A stretch of 64,000 nucleotides of DNA from Armillaria gallica (lineage: Eukaryota; Basidiomycota; Agaricomycetes; Agaricales; Physalacriaceae): the NCBI GenBank assembly GCA_037576215.1, contig JBANDB010000011.1, forward strand, positions 3,100,001 through 3,164,000, read 5' to 3'. Positions 24,081 through 36,318 of the stretch are shown in pieces. The notes under the pieces are model-generated. The model did not search any database. It was not told where the DNA came from and saw only the letters and a list, made by a program, of their open reading frames with translations. Made by a program: the position numbers and the translations under genes. The stretch's first letter is position 1, and the number at the start of each line of letters is the position of its first letter.

Positions 24081-24499
24081 TCTTGGTTACATTTATGGAG
24101 TCTCAGGAATGATGGAAATAATGATGTAACAGTTTAGGAGGAGCACATAGATAGTGTGTACAAAAGCTTAGGATGATCTGAAATGTATTAGCAGAGATAT
24201 AAGGAGATCTTTCTGAAAAAAAGGAGGAGCACCCTCCAGATTTTGATGTTCTGGTTATCCTATAACCTGGGGACTATCAGATTCAAATTCCTGGACTTAA
24301 AAAACAGTAGAATATTTTCAATAGTGCAATATCTGTGCACACAGTATATCTTTGTTCTAGGTGCAATTGATGGGCCGATTTGACCAGCCCAATAAGGAAA
24401 AAAAGCGCACCAAAGTGCACCAAAGGGAGGGCCCAATTGGGATATTATAAATCTAAGAGAGGAAGGCCATATAGAGTGATGATTACATATATATATAAT

Positions 24500-24598
24500 G
24501 CTAGTATGGCACAGTGGTTAGCATGTCTGCTTGGAAAAGTTATGTGACATTATTATAAATCTTTTTAAGATCCTGGATTCAATTCCCATGTCTGCCAG
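24500..24598 (+). other. tRNA-like module (A and B boxes) in right arm
   Basis: Mirror copy of the left-arm module: A-box-like TGGCACAGTGGTTAGCATG at 24507-24525 and GGATTCAATTCCC at 24575-24587. The B box differs from the left arm at one position (G to A). Confidence 0.55.
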
Positions 24599-24770
24599 AT
24601 TTTCTGATAATGTCATGATGTCAAGAGTTGGCCTGCTGATTAATATACCATATAATCCTGAGAAATTGAATATTTACAACTGACACTATTTAAGTAGAAA
24701 TCTAGCATGCAAGGCTGTCTTCATGCACATGCAGAGATGCAATTAGCACATGCTGAGGTAGCTATACCGT

Positions 24771-25653
24771 TGTAAGGCTAGCAAACTCTCTGGTAAGAGA
24801 AAGTCGCATCTGCATCTGCAAGATCTTTTGTATATGCAAGGAGGGTTACCACCTACTCTGAAGGGATCTGATAGAATCCACTCTGTTTGCAGATATGATA
24901 GAGAGAAGTAGTCCAAGTGTCCAATTGGGATGCTGAACAGAGAATGATAGGGAAGATAAAAGAAGAGAGGATGATTCCTGACAATCTGCTCATGATACTA
25001 GGCTCAGAGGTGGCTAGATATGCTATGGAGAGTAGCAGAATTTATTCCTTTAGGATGCTTTAAGCAAGTGAGATTAACTAACTTTCTAAGTATATTATAT
25101 GTGCTTATATAGTAGCAGATCCAAATCCAGCTTCCCACTTCTGCACCTGCCCACTCCAATAGCCCTGAATGTATCCTCAAAAGCTGATATTTGACACAAG
25201 CTATCACACTGAAATCCGCTGCACGAGCTACTCCAGCGTCATCGAGCACACTTCTGCAACACCTTCCCTATCTGGTTTGGTTTGAGAATAGCCATATATG
25301 GCTATCCACTGTCAGCCAATTTGTCTGCTCTTCAAGGATGATCCTTCTGCCATCCACTGGCATGGGTGCTTCAGGTGGATAGCTGTCAGCTTCTGAAGCC
25401 TAGGCTAGTCAAACTCCCATGAAACAAGGCAGTTTCATGGCAGATAGCATATGGCCAGGTGGACAATGCATTGCTTAGTGGATGTGAAGTGTATGGGCAG
25501 TTGCCTGGGCAGATTCCACAGGAATTCTGTTTTTGAACAGTAGGAAAGTGCAACTGGAGGAGCAGTGAGTGAAAGTAGTTGTAGCATAGCATCTAGTCAC
25601 TGTATCAAGGTGAAAGCTAAAATTTGGTGCACACATAGATGTGGTACAGCACA
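24771..25653 (-). mobile_element. Solo LTR, same family, copy 2
   Basis: It runs TGTAAGGCTAGC to ACAGCACA (plus strand), 883 bp, full length by comparison with copy 1. Flanks are ACCGT (24766-24770) and ACCGG (25654-25658), an imperfect duplication. No primer-binding site or polypurine tract adjoins it, so it is a solo LTR and not the missing 3' LTR of the gypsy element to the right. Confidence 0.8.
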
Positions 25654-25744
25654 ACCGGGGGAAAGAAACATTGTGAGTGTCTCCGCTCACACTGTTATCA
25701 GATAATCAAATCGGAAAAGGGCAGCACCTGAATAAAAGCCAGTG

Positions 25745-26530
25745 ATGGTCAAGGTGGGAGGTCCAATGGACCACCCAACCCAGCCCACTCCAGCTCAGAC
25801 AGTTGACTGGACCAGTGTGCAATCTGCTCTTGCATGCCTACATGAAATTATGGATGCTGGTGATGGGCGACAAGCCAATGCAATTATGTGGGCCATTATA
25901 AACAACTTGTGGACCTCCATCAGATCTGCCCCCAATCCTATCCTATCAGCTCATTACCCCACCAAGCTTGTAGGGCAACATTTACTGTGCTGGGTCAAGG
26001 AGTTCCTTGCACACAATGTGAGTTTTTACCTGTCTCCCCACTGCACAGAGCTGCACCCACTTATGAAATCCTAGCAGGTTTACAAAGCCTGCCATTCTCA
26101 TATGAGGCACACGGATATTGTGATATATGAATTATACAGTGTCGAGACTGCCAATGATGCTTTAATCAAACAAGTCGTATTGTTCTTGGACCCCAACTGG
26201 TTTGGGCAGATGATGCCATTTATGTGCACTGAGTATGCAAGGATCTGCAACATTAACAACTACAGGAAGACATGGGCCTTCGAGCAGGCGTATGAGGCAG
26301 AGGCAGGTGAGCTTGGGCCAGAGGGCATGTACAGTGCAGTGCTCATGCCTGTACTGAAGGTCACCTCAAATGGATCTATTGTATCTGACTGGGAGGCATG
26401 TCCTAATGGCGGAATGGCAGACGAGTGAGAGAGTGACAATGAAGGAGAGGAAGAAGGCATATCTGCTGCAGATTTGCAAGCGGGGCATGATTTTTATAGT
26501 CTGGAGCTAGGGGAGTTAGGATATCCCCAG
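25745..26530 (+). pseudogene. Unrecognised decayed gene
   Basis: The frame opens at 25745 (MVKVGGPMDHPTQPTPAQTV, then WTSVQSALACLHEIMDAGDG) and runs to about 26070. After a possible intron it continues at 26102-26428 with LYSVETANDALIKQVVLFLD, DPNWFGQMMPF and an acidic C-terminus, then a stop and further acidic sequence to 26535. The look is of a dispersed mushroom family with unknown function. The two halves are in different frames, so either splicing or a frameshift lies between them. Confidence 0.4.
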
Positions 26531-26742
26531 GAATAGCCAATTGTAGACACATAGGGTCTGTGCTGAAAATAATGCAATAGTGAGCTAAGAAATTTTTTCA
26601 AAACTCAAGTTGTGAGCAGAGTTGAAGCAGGTGCCCACCTTGTTTGGGGACTGTGATGACTTACGTGTAGCAGCTGGTAGAGAGCTTCTGTTCAGCAGAT
26701 CTTAGCAGCTTTGGGATCAGGGACTGGTCCACTTGTAACCGC

Positions 26743-27172
26743 ATGATCATATGTCATGCGCGGCTATTGGATCCAAATGAGGAAACCCTGTTGGGGATTA
26801 GTAAGGGAGAAGATAGTGGCAGGCTTGGTCTTCAAGGCAGGCCTGAGGGACCTGGGAAAATGTTGTGTGAGTCACCTAATTGGGTGAAGCATGATTGGCC
26901 AGCAAAAACAGAACACTCAGGGCTGGGGCGCATTCATGTTCCAGAAACCCAAGAAGCATGCCCATTTCAACTTGCAGAATGAAAAATCAGCATGGCAGAT
27001 TGTTGCGAGAAGCAAAGAGTCAATTCTGCTCAGCAATGAAGTAGTGGATGACAATGGAGGCATGTTCCCAGAACATTTCAAAGAAAATTTATGGTGGAAG
27101 CATGGGAATTTTTCAAGTGACGCCTGTGAAGGGATAGTGTGGGCACACCTGTATAAAATTCCAGTGGCATAG
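26743..27172 (+). pseudogene. Short coding remnant
   Basis: The stretch 26891-27172 contains KKHAHFNLQNEKSAWQIVAR and ENLWWKHGNFSSDACEGIVW, with plausible protein composition and a stop at 27170. 26531-26742 to its left shows nothing. It may be the 3' part of the previous gene or a separate fragment. Not recognised. Confidence 0.3.
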
Positions 27173-27204
27173 GCTGCACATCCGCACCTCTCAGCTTTCT
27201 AACT

Positions 27205-29590
27205 CATCCTCTTCTCAACATGTCTGCCCCACCAAATTTCACCAACTTTGTGTTTTGCTGTGGCCAGGGGGTGCCATCTGACTAGACTGAAGCTCACACC
27301 TGGTCCTTATACGATTCCATTCTTGTGGACCCCATTCAATGTAACAAAAATGTGTGGACACCTGCTCATATCCACTGGATGATGAAGTCCATCTGGTTCT
27401 GCATAAGTCCCAACTGCTCAACATGCACTCCACATCTGACACTTCTGTAGGATAAAACAGCTCAGCTCTCCAGGGTCACAGGCATGGATGCCTCCACTCT
27501 GTGAAAGCAGCAGACAGCCATCTTCAGGTGGATCTGCCCCTTCATTCAGCGATTCTGCCATGTCAGTATTCAAGAGAACGCAGTCCACAGTCCCAGCTTC
27601 CACTGAGACTTATCAAATCTTGTGGGCAAATGCAAGTTTATTTTTCCTGAACTTAGTGAAAACAGAGCTGAAATGTCTTCATCCAGATTGGTTAGCCACC
27701 AGTGACCCTGTGTTCTCAGATGCAGACACTGGTCCAAGTGATGGGGAGAGCATTTGTTACGTGCATGCCGCCGGCCTCCGCTTCACACCCATTCCAACTT
27801 CAATTGTAACTCTAGCATTCCTCACTATTGGACTCCATGGCCTCTGTCTGCTGACCATTACTGTTCCATTTGATATTTCATTTATCATTTCATTTTACTA
27901 TTTCACATATTAACTCTAGAACCCGAATTTGGTAGCGAACAGACCACCGCCGGAGTCCATCGGACTCTGACTCAGATTTACCTACTCATATATATACTGT
28001 AGAATTACTTGTAGATACTCAGTTCGAATATCAACTTGGTTTAGCCAAATCTCTCTCTGACTCCAAGTCTAAATCTATCACTCTCCAAGTCCGCGGCCTC
28101 CGCTCCGTTGGACTACCTTTACTCTATCCAAACCTTCGCTCTCCATGGACTCTGCTCCGCAATCCAATCTTAGGGCTTCGGCTCAAGGGTGACATTGCTA
28201 ATAGCTTCGCCAAAGCCCATGCACTCCGTGGACCTCCGCTCGTGCGAGTTACCTTTGTCTATTTGGCACGTCCCTAACAGCAATGAGGACAAGAATGTGG
28301 GCTATGGGGTGGCTCAGCCACCCGCCACTCCCATGGACATAGACCCAGCTGCGCCAGAGGGCAAGCCCAGCAGGAACGAGTTAGGTGAAGAGTGGTGGGT
28401 TGCATAAGAGATGCAAGCAGATTCAGCAGCTGCACAGGCGGCTGCCATCTTAGCGGGTTTAGTTGCATACAGGGCTAGTTCCAACAATGGTTCTGGGGAG
28501 GATGAAGCAGAAGTCAAGGAGGAGGTAAAACAAAGAAGAAAGAGTTCAGCAGACAGAAAGAAGGGAGAAAAGAATCATGACACCAATGATGAGAGAGAGG
28601 AGGAAGAAGAGGTGGATGAGCTTGACAGCAGAGGGGCGTCCAACTCTGCTCCTGCCCTCAAAACAAAGGGTAACATTTTTGAACCTCTTTTGAATTCATA
28701 CTGACATCAGGTTGCATGGGTAGGCTACACATGCACTGGCTGGCCAGTAGATCTCAACCAGCTTCTGAGACAAGGTAAGACCCAACCAGCCATGCACACC
28801 CTACATGGTGGAAATGGAGGAGGAGGGTCTCCTTGAGGTACGTGTCTTTGTTCTCTTTTCATTTTTTTAACTGACTAACTTTCCTTAATACAGCCAGCAG
28901 ACGAGAAGTGTAGCCGGTGCCATGGTGGGTGTCGCTGCCTCTTGCCTGTAGATTCTGACAATGGCCACCCTGCTTGCACTGAGTGCCTCATCAGCAGTCA
29001 TGGGTGCCCCAACCATGTTGCTCATGGCACTCCTGCCTGGCAGAAGCTGACCCACTCTAGCAAGAGAAAGGCCAAAGCAGGTCTGGCACCTGCCAAACGA
29101 CCACAGGCATTTGTTCTCCTGCCCTGCCTGCGTCGCAGTAGTCCCACATCCACTGGCCCATCTGGTCAGCCCAAGGCCAACCCTCCATCTGTGCCTTCAT
29201 TGGTGGATCTGCTGGCAGAGTACAGCACATTCAGCTCACATCTGATGCAGGAGAGACCACCTCCCAGTCATGGTAAGTCTGTGTCTTTCAGCCGGTTCTA
29301 TGCTGAGTACCTCTCTTAGATCCCATCACTGATTTCACCTTCAACCTGGCAGACCACTGCACTGGTGGGATGACCCACCCCAGGGAGGTAGCCTGGGACT
29401 GGATTCTCGCCCTCACCCATCAGCTGGTGGTGGCTCACCATACGCTCGAGTACAAGCTGAGGAGATCCAGTCCCTTCTCCACTGAGGAAGTGGAGTATTT
29501 GCTGCAGACACGATATCCTGACAGCATGCTTCCACCTGATGATGAGCAGCCTGAGGGGAGTGGGCAGGGAAACGGAGGCACCTGAGAGTG
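27205..29590 (+). pseudogene. Decayed Cys-rich dispersed gene
   Basis: The ATG at 27220 opens SAPPNFTNFVFCCGQGVPSD and then a TGA. Further pieces are KNVWTPAHIHWMMKSIWFC (27330-27420), a Ser-rich part (27488-27760), and QADSAAAQAAAILAGLVAYR with an acidic, Lys-rich run (28411-28670). A cysteine cluster follows at 28900-29030 (CSRCHGGCRCLLP, then PACTECLISSHGC), then HPREVAWDWILALTHQL and LRRSSPFSTEEVEYLLQTRY to 29585. GT-AG borders near 28836-28894 and 29273-29336 look real. The 27750-28260 block may be an insertion. No function is known; the Cys cluster suggests metal binding (inference). Confidence 0.45.
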
Positions 29591-30252
29591 CCCCTCAGGT
29601 GGCTGGACTTCTTGGGCAGGTGGATTGATGATCTTGCCTTGTCAGATTCGCAGTGGGCACTCCTGGCCATCCTCCTTCAGCAGCACGGCAGAAATCCTAG
29701 CTGGGCAGATGATCTTGGTTGGCATAGTGCTCTTGGGACTCTGAGAATTTTTGACACTGATGGTGGCATAGCATTGAAAGAAGAGGAAGTTGACTTTTGA
29801 TAGATAGGCAGTACCTTCATAGAATAGAGGAGCCTTGAATATTTGTACATATAAAAAATGAAGGGTTGCATGTTTGCTTGATGTTTTACCCTTTGTAAGA
29901 CCTAAAGTTGGCTGAAGGGTGAGAATTAAAGTGATAATGAAGAAGTGAGAAAAGATTTGGGTAAGGCATAAAGTGACTCCCCCAGCAAAAATTTTCTGAC
30001 TTCTGGCAGAAATGTAGAACAGTGAAGAGATCATATTGCCTCAGTAACTTATCACAGGCATTTACACGTTGAATACAAGTTGCAAATTGTAAAAAGTTCA
30101 AAAATAAAAGAAAGTGGCCCAGTGAGTGGATTCACATCTGCCCACTCATAGGCATAGGTATCATGAATGTGCATTGAAAGTAACTGATAGAAATTGAAAG
30201 AAATTTAGAAGTGTAGGTAAAATAGTGTCCATCAAGTAATAAGGAAAAGTAC
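29591..30252. other. 3' flank of gypsy pol with polypurine-like tract
   Basis: No gene supported. Read on the minus strand, CTGGGGGAGTCACT (about 29990-29976) resembles a polypurine tract and a damaged LTR start (GTCAC with the initial T missing). The expected 3' LTR of the TGTGCTG family is not here, so the 3' end of the gypsy element seems lost or replaced. Confidence 0.35.
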
Positions 30253-30987
30253 TTAGCCATCCTCTACACCATCTTCAAACGAGTCAGTTGTCTTCTCTAG
30301 AGCTTCAACTTGCATGAGGAGTTGGTCTATGAAATCTGTTAAGTCGGGTATAGGAATGGAGTCCCGAGAGTAGTAAGGAATGCAGTGGAAAGTGGCTATT
30401 GGATCTGCTAGCAGCATGCCATCTAGATCACATAGAATGAGGGCACCACCTCTGTTCTTTGAAATGTATATCAGCAGTCCTAGGTATCTTGGCTTGAATT
30501 TGCAGCTGAGCTCATATTCCACTCTTGTATTCCATACGAGGACTAATGCATCAGGCTGGAAATTCCAGTCAATGATCCTGTTTGCATAATCCTTTTCCCA
30601 TTGTTGAATGGTTTTGACTCTTGACTCATAAACCTTTGCACGGATCCATTCCAGGTCAGCTGGTCACTTTTGCAATGTAACCACTCATCTTGCTATGAGA
30701 TCAGATGTGGAGATTGCTGTCGTCAGTGGTTCAACAAGGTAAGAAGCCTCCACTATATCCAATAGTAGGATTGGTTCCACACCTGTTGCAACCTCATAAG
30801 GGCTTTTCCCGATTGTCCAGAGTGGAGTGGCCCTTTCCACCCAGATAATAGCGTACACTACTTGACTCCACTTGTTTTCCACCCCCCCACAAGCTTTGAA
30901 CAGAGATTCTCTAAACCCAAGGTGTCATCGTTCAATAACCCCTTGAGCTTGTGAGTTATAGGCAGATATGATGATGTCATGGATGTC
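30253..30987 (-). pseudogene. Gypsy integrase, C-terminal part (left of hAT)
   Basis: Continues integrase past the hAT: ISAYNSQAQGVIER holds the catalytic Glu, then ENKWSQVVYAIIWVERATP, KSPYEVATGVEP, and the C-terminal region KFKPRYLGLLIYISKNRGGA with LCDLDG. It ends EDGVEDG then TAG/TAA near 30253. One stop follows VIER and another lies near 30665. The Glu of the DDE triad is retained while the first Asp, right of the hAT, is Asn. Confidence 0.85.
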
Positions 30988-30995
30988 GTATTGAG
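30988..30995. repeat. 8-bp target duplication of hAT, left copy
   Basis: GTATTGAG, identical to 36311-36318; an 8-bp duplication is the hallmark of hAT insertion. Confidence 0.95.
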
Positions 30996-30999
30996 TAGG

Positions 31000-32370
31000 G
31001 ATGCCCACCGTCCCCGTATATACAGTGGATATGGGTACCATATATACGGGACCATACCCGTACCATCGGAGCTTCAAGCTCTACATGTACAGTACAGTTG
31101 ACGGTATGGTTGCAGCCCATATGACCATATCATCATATGGCACTATGGCCGTATGTATGGCTGTGATACAGCAGCCTTTTTTTAGTAATAGAATGTTCTC
31201 GAAACCCGGCAGATGCCTTTGACTCATTTGCAATGTGTCTCCTTTCTGTCGTGTGCAGGCCGTGCTCACTGCTAACATGCCGACATTTTGCTCAGTGCAT
31301 TTCCGACCCTCCAAGATTATCTTCCTAACATTTTGTCAACCTTGTGTGAATGAAAAACGTGGTATTTCCAAGCCAGTTCTCTTGTTTCTTTGGTCCAAGA
31401 ACAGAGATCTCTCGGACACTTGTATTGGCAAAGATGTCTCCCAAATTTCATGCCCTGTCTCAGAATAATTTTCCCTCTCCCCTATGCTCACTGATTACTT
31501 AGGCAGAACCTGAGGCTGTCAACTGGGCTTTTACGCCTTCCTTATCACATCCTAGGCACATCCAAGAGACATACCAGCATTTACCATGGCCAGCAAAGGT
31601 ATGTCACAAACATCCCATTGCTTCTGAGTAACAAACACGCTCCCTGTTTGGTTATAGGTCGTTATCGGCATACTAGGCCACTATTAGGGCATAACCGTGC
31701 CCTGGGCATGGCTCAAAAACCGTATAAGTTGGTGCTACATCTCATCATTGCATTGGTTGCCCTATTGTCTGGCGATCTGTTACCAGCAATTCTACGGCCT
31801 ATGGTCAAGGCTCATGGCCCTCAGACCATCGCACTCACATTTGTTGGTTGCATTGTGAATATTTTCGTGATGATGTTCTGTATTGGTATGTCTGCAAATA
31901 TACACCAAAAGCCAAGTATTAATTGACCATTATCAGTTCTTGTTTCATTGCCGAAGTCTGTTCTTCTATCTGTGTCCTTTATGCCTTGCTGTTATAGCCA
32001 ATACCATATCTCAAACCTCCATCTGAATGAGTATCATAGGTTCATCGATGATCCTCATATTCCCTCATACATAGGCATCCAGCACAGGTATGGATCATGT
32101 GAACTCATTGATCTTCTCAGCTCAATTCCTACCACAGAGTACCGCAGCGATGGCAAACTGGAGTCCCGCATGTTAGGGTTGGAGTCTCGCATCATCGTGG
32201 TGGTCTTGGCTGGGTGAACCAGCGACGAAAGAGCCATGCACGTAGGGATATATCTCAGGGAGTTGACCCAGCCTTTCCTGTGTATATTCAGGGACCAGCC
32301 AAAAAACCTATCCCAATCTGTAAGTTTCATATGAAGTCTGTCCTCAATGTTTGACTGATATCTTGCTCCG
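31000..32370 (+). other. hAT 5' region with unassigned ORFs
   Basis: 31618-31926 encodes a 102-aa hydrophobic stretch (LVLHLIIALVALLSGDLLPA), and 31990-32220 holds NEYHRFIDDPHIPSYIG and similar. These may be upstream exons of the transposase transcript or a second small gene. I cannot name them. Confidence 0.3.
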
Positions 32371-35300
32371 ATGGCAGTCGTCAATAGTACTACAAGAGTA
32401 CAAGATATTATCTCGTTCTTACGACAGCAACATCTCATTCCGTGGAATTTCCAAGCCCAGGAACACTTTGCCATTTACATATCAAAGTGGTGGTCCCCAC
32501 TTTGTAGAGATGAGACAATGGCTCAACTCAGTGTTCAGGCACTCTCTCATCTTCATTATCGATGCAGTATACTCGGCGGTGGTGCGTTACCTCCTCTCTC
32601 CTTTGAATCCATTGTGATTATGGTTACAGCGAGTGTCAATCCTGACCAATGCGCAGTTGGACCAGATGGTCAGCTCAAGGACCCCACAGATATTGAATGG
32701 TTTAACGATGCCAACGATAGCGCTCCTGTGGCTGGGCCATCAAGCAAAGACTCAGACCTTCATTAGTATCTCTTCTTTGAATACTCACCTTTTATTAATT
32801 ATTAGTATCCTAGGCCATGGAGGATGCAAACGAAATACAGAACGACTAAATGAGTCATCCGCGGCCCAAAAATTAAATGACGATGGTAAAGTCAAGGCCA
32901 CACGGAAGGCTCATGTCAAGGGTCCAGGCAAGGGTAAGGCTAAAGCCACCGTCGTCATTTCATCTGATGAGGATGACGGTGAATACACTACCTTGGAAGC
33001 ATCAAACTCATCTGCGTCAGATGATGAATCTGCATCAGAGGTTGATATCACGAATGAGGAAGTAAGTTCAGTTGTCTATCATAATATAAATAAACGCGCT
33101 CTGATCAGCTTGCAGCTTGCAGGATCCCTGGCATCAAAGACGATACCATCAACATCAACCGCAAAAGATTCCAAGAAGTGGAAACGTCCCCATACGAGAT
33201 GTCAAGGGTCCAGTAAGCACCAGCCAGCGAAGAAGACTAAGCAACCTACAGCTGAACATGATGCCACCATTGATGAGGATCAAGATCCACCGAACGAACG
33301 AAATTCAGCATCTGCTAGTCATTCGAAACCAAAACCTACTGTGCATTGTTCTTGCTCTTGTCTCAGTGAACTCTTTGCTCAAAATCTGCAGACTGGGAAG
33401 TACAGAAAACGCAACCCAATATATCTATTCTACGAGGTCGTTCCTGTGGATGCTCAGGGCAATAAAGGAAATGAAGGTGATCAGCATTACAAGTGCTATC
33501 ATGGCAACTGGAAGGTTTTGACAATCACACGGGCCATGCGAAGCAGTCTCAACGGTTTGATTGTGTTATTGGTATTCCTAAGCGCTACTGACTTCTCATA
33601 CAGGGCTTACCAGTCACCTCAAACACTTTCCAGTAATGTATCAGCTTTATGAGGTCCTCTACAAGCGACCAGGGCCTCCAACCACGGAAGAGGAAGAGAT
33701 TGCCTCTGGCAAGCGCACCCTCGACAATGATGCATCTCACCAATATCTCTCGCAATTGGAAAAGGCTTCGAAAAACATTGTGAAGGCCTTGGAAAAGCAG
33801 GCTGTGAAGGCGTTGGTATGTGCCTGTTCTTACGCATATATTAGTTTGCTGACCAATATTAACAGGGTGAGTGGGATCAGGCAAAGTTTGAACACCTTCT
33901 TATTGAATGGATCATTGCATGTGATCAACCATTTGAGGAAGTTGAACGTCCAGAATTTCAGGAGCTCCTTAATTACACACACCACACTGGCCAGCCACTG
34001 CATATTCCTGGGCGAAGTATGGTTCAACAAAGAGTCCTGGAGATGGGCCGGGAATATCAAGAAGATCTTCAAAAGATGTTTGTGGTATGGCACATTCCTT
34101 CACTGAATGCTCTTCTGCCAAGTTTTCTGATAATGTGTTCTAGGAACTTCAAGGAAAAGTATCAATCTCGCTAGACTGTTGGACATCCCCGAATGGATAT
34201 GCATTTATGGCTATCATAGCTTATTATATAATGAAGAAAGGCAAACTGGGTATGCCTTTTCTTCATTCCTTCCTTTCCGCACTCTCATAGTATCCAGAGG
34301 AATCCCTTATAGACTTCCATGAGCTCATCGGTGAGCATTCAGGTGACAATATGGCTGAGGCAGTGTGGGCAACACTCAAGGCTTTTGGTTTGACTGACCG
34401 GGTTCACAAAGCATGACTATATGAAGCATTCAATTCTCATGATGTCTTCTAGATCATGGCCTTTGTTATGGACAACGCAACCAACAACGACATGATGGTT
34501 AAACACATTGAAGATCTCTGTTGGGAGCAGGGTATATCTTTCTCAGCCAAGGAATCCAGACTTCGATGCATGCCACACACTGTTCATCTAGCCACATTAA
34601 AGGTAGGACTCTTGGCTATATTCAGTATATATAGCCTCATATGGTACTATAGCTGTGTGAGGGTATCGGAGCTATCAAAAAGGTTAATGGTACAAAGACG
34701 GCAGGCCGATCAGCATACCAAGACTCTGCAACGCTATCTGTTGACCGTAGCTTGGATGATGAGGCTGTTGCACAGGACAATGAAGAGGAAGATACTGAAG
34801 ATTCCGACTGTGACATTTCAGTGGTGACGAAGGTAGGCATCTCACGTTCTCTATGAATACTCTACTCATTGGCTTATATGTATAGCTTCGAAAAATAGTG
34901 TGTATTGTGAGGTCAAGCCCACAGCAGCGCCAAGCGTGATTCAAAGAGGCCCACTACTTGATGCGCGAGAGGGTTGAAGGTTTTGTGGACAGCGCTTTAA
35001 TGCTAATTCTTGACGTGAGGACCCACTGGTCGTCAACCCACCAGATGCTACATATGGCTATTCCTATTGCTTATGGTACAGCACTGACATTACTCGGGCA
35101 GGTTGAGCAGTCGACTATCGTGATGTTGTAGACTCTTTCGTTTCCTGAAACAAAGACCTTCACTCATACGAGATGTCTTTGGGTGACTGGGATGCTATTT
35201 CCATGGTGACGAGTTGGCTAAAAAGTTTCCGTGCAGTGACAACGGAGGTGTCCATGTCAAAGAAGCCCATGCTTTCAACAACACACGCCGTTTTTCGTGG

Positions 35301-36103
35301 CCTTCAGGATGACATTAGGGCTATCCTTGTGGGCCTCCCAAACTTGATATCACCAGAGATCAAGAAGGGTCTCACTGATGCGCATCTCAAATTGAGTGAT
35401 TACTACCACAAATTTGATGAGTCCCCCTTTTATATCTGGTCATCCTGTAAGTCTTGGTATCCAGTTCAATAGACATTCTAACAGGCAATCTAGTACTTGA
35501 TCCGCATATTAGCTATAACATCTTGAAGGAAGATTACGCCAATGATCCATCACTTGATGTGTATCTTGAGTCATCTAAACAGCTACTGCATACCTACTAT
35601 CTTGACCACTATGCTCCCTGACCAAACGAGACTTCCACGACTGTGACACCATCATTACATTCGACGAGTAGCAGCGGCAGCATAGGGCAACATTCACCTC
35701 AAAAAAGCTTTACAGCACGTTACAAGAAGTCTGCTTCAACAGCTGCAACCAACAAGCTAGATTGTTACTTCCAGTACCCTCAAGAGGACTTTGACCATTG
35801 CGATCCAATCAGTTGGTGGTACAAGCGTTGCAAGGACATGCCAAACCTGTACTGACTTGCACGGGATATCATGACAATCCCAGGTATAGTATTGTGGTAT
35901 TCTGTTGAAAATTCAGGCATTTAGCTGATGCAATGTCAGGTTCTGCGGTAGCTGTAGAGCACATATTTTCATCTGGACAGGACTCAGTTTCAATGCGCCA
36001 TGCTAGATTACAGCCTGAAACAATCAGGACGTTGATGTTGGTGAAGCATCATCTTCGAAAGGCATGCGAGGCCATTGATGTTGTCCTTGACGATGATAAC
36101 TAG
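32371..36103 (+). pseudogene. hAT-family transposase, multi-exon, decayed
   Basis: N-terminal exons from 32371 include DGQLKDPTDIEWF, then an acidic/basic linker (32830-33300). A BED-like segment YKCYHGNWKVLTITRAMRSS sits near 33486-33560. The RNase H-like catalytic fold includes KVSISLDCWTSPNGYAF (34160-34206, first Asp) and AFVMDNATNNDMM (34459-34497, second Asp), then RCMPHTVHLATLKL. The C-terminal hAT dimerisation region is at 35755-36060 (LDCYFQYPQEDF, then AVEHIFSSGQDSVSMR, then TIRTLMLVKHHLRKA) with stop at 36101-36103. Introns are short GT-AG. In-frame TGAs at 34937, near 35620 and near 35853 disable it. His and Gln at usual Arg positions in the AVEHIFSSGQD motif also fit C-to-T decay. 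Confidence 0.9.
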
Positions 36104-36310
36104 CTATTTGAACCGTATGCAGTACCTATAGATTTTATTAATCCTATCTGTATGTACTGTATAACCGTTTTACGGCCGTACCGTACACCGTACCGTACCA
36201 TCGAGCTATCCTGGCAAGACCAGTATGGTACGGTTATGGGTCACCCATATCCATCAAGTATCCATATAGTTTACGGCCATACCCATATATGGGTACAGTG
36301 GACATCCCTA

Positions 36311-36318
36311 GTATTGAG
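36311..36318. repeat. 8-bp target duplication of hAT, right copy
   Basis: GTATTGAG, identical to 30988-30995. Confidence 0.95.

Larger units (their letters stand above)
23163..24691. mobile_element. Fold-back element with ~337-bp inverted arms
   Basis: Left arm 23163-23500 and right arm 24356-24691 are imperfect inverted copies. They begin AAATAGTGTCAGTTGTAAAT outside and meet at TCTAGGTGCAATTGATGGGC inside. The loop is about 855 bp with no supported gene. Each arm carries a tRNA-like promoter module. A TA at both outer edges (TA|GTGTCAG ... CTGACAC|TA) could be a mariner-type target duplication, but it is part of a palindrome so is ambiguous. It could also be two inverted SINE copies. Confidence 0.7.
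30996..36310 (+). mobile_element. hAT DNA transposon, 5,315 bp
   Basis: The ends are inverted repeats TAGGGATGCCCACCGT (left) and TAGGGATGTCCACTGT (right, read inward), matching at 14 of 16 positions. Both mismatches are C/T. Subterminal regions are rich in GGTACGG/CCGTACC and ATATGGGTA motifs on both sides (31018-31110 and 36165-36300). An exact 8-bp duplication flanks it. It carries one transposase pseudogene on the plus strand and lies within the gypsy integrase frame. Confidence 0.95.

Noticed and set aside
23256..24598. Functional tRNA genes in the fold-back arms
   Set aside because: A and B boxes are present but acceptor and anticodon stems do not form. Treated as tRNA-derived promoter modules.
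24771..25653. 3' LTR of the gypsy element at 30-44 kb
   Set aside because: Same family, but no polypurine tract adjoins it, 4.6 kb of unrelated plus-strand genes intervene, and it has its own near-duplicate flanks. It fits a solo LTR.
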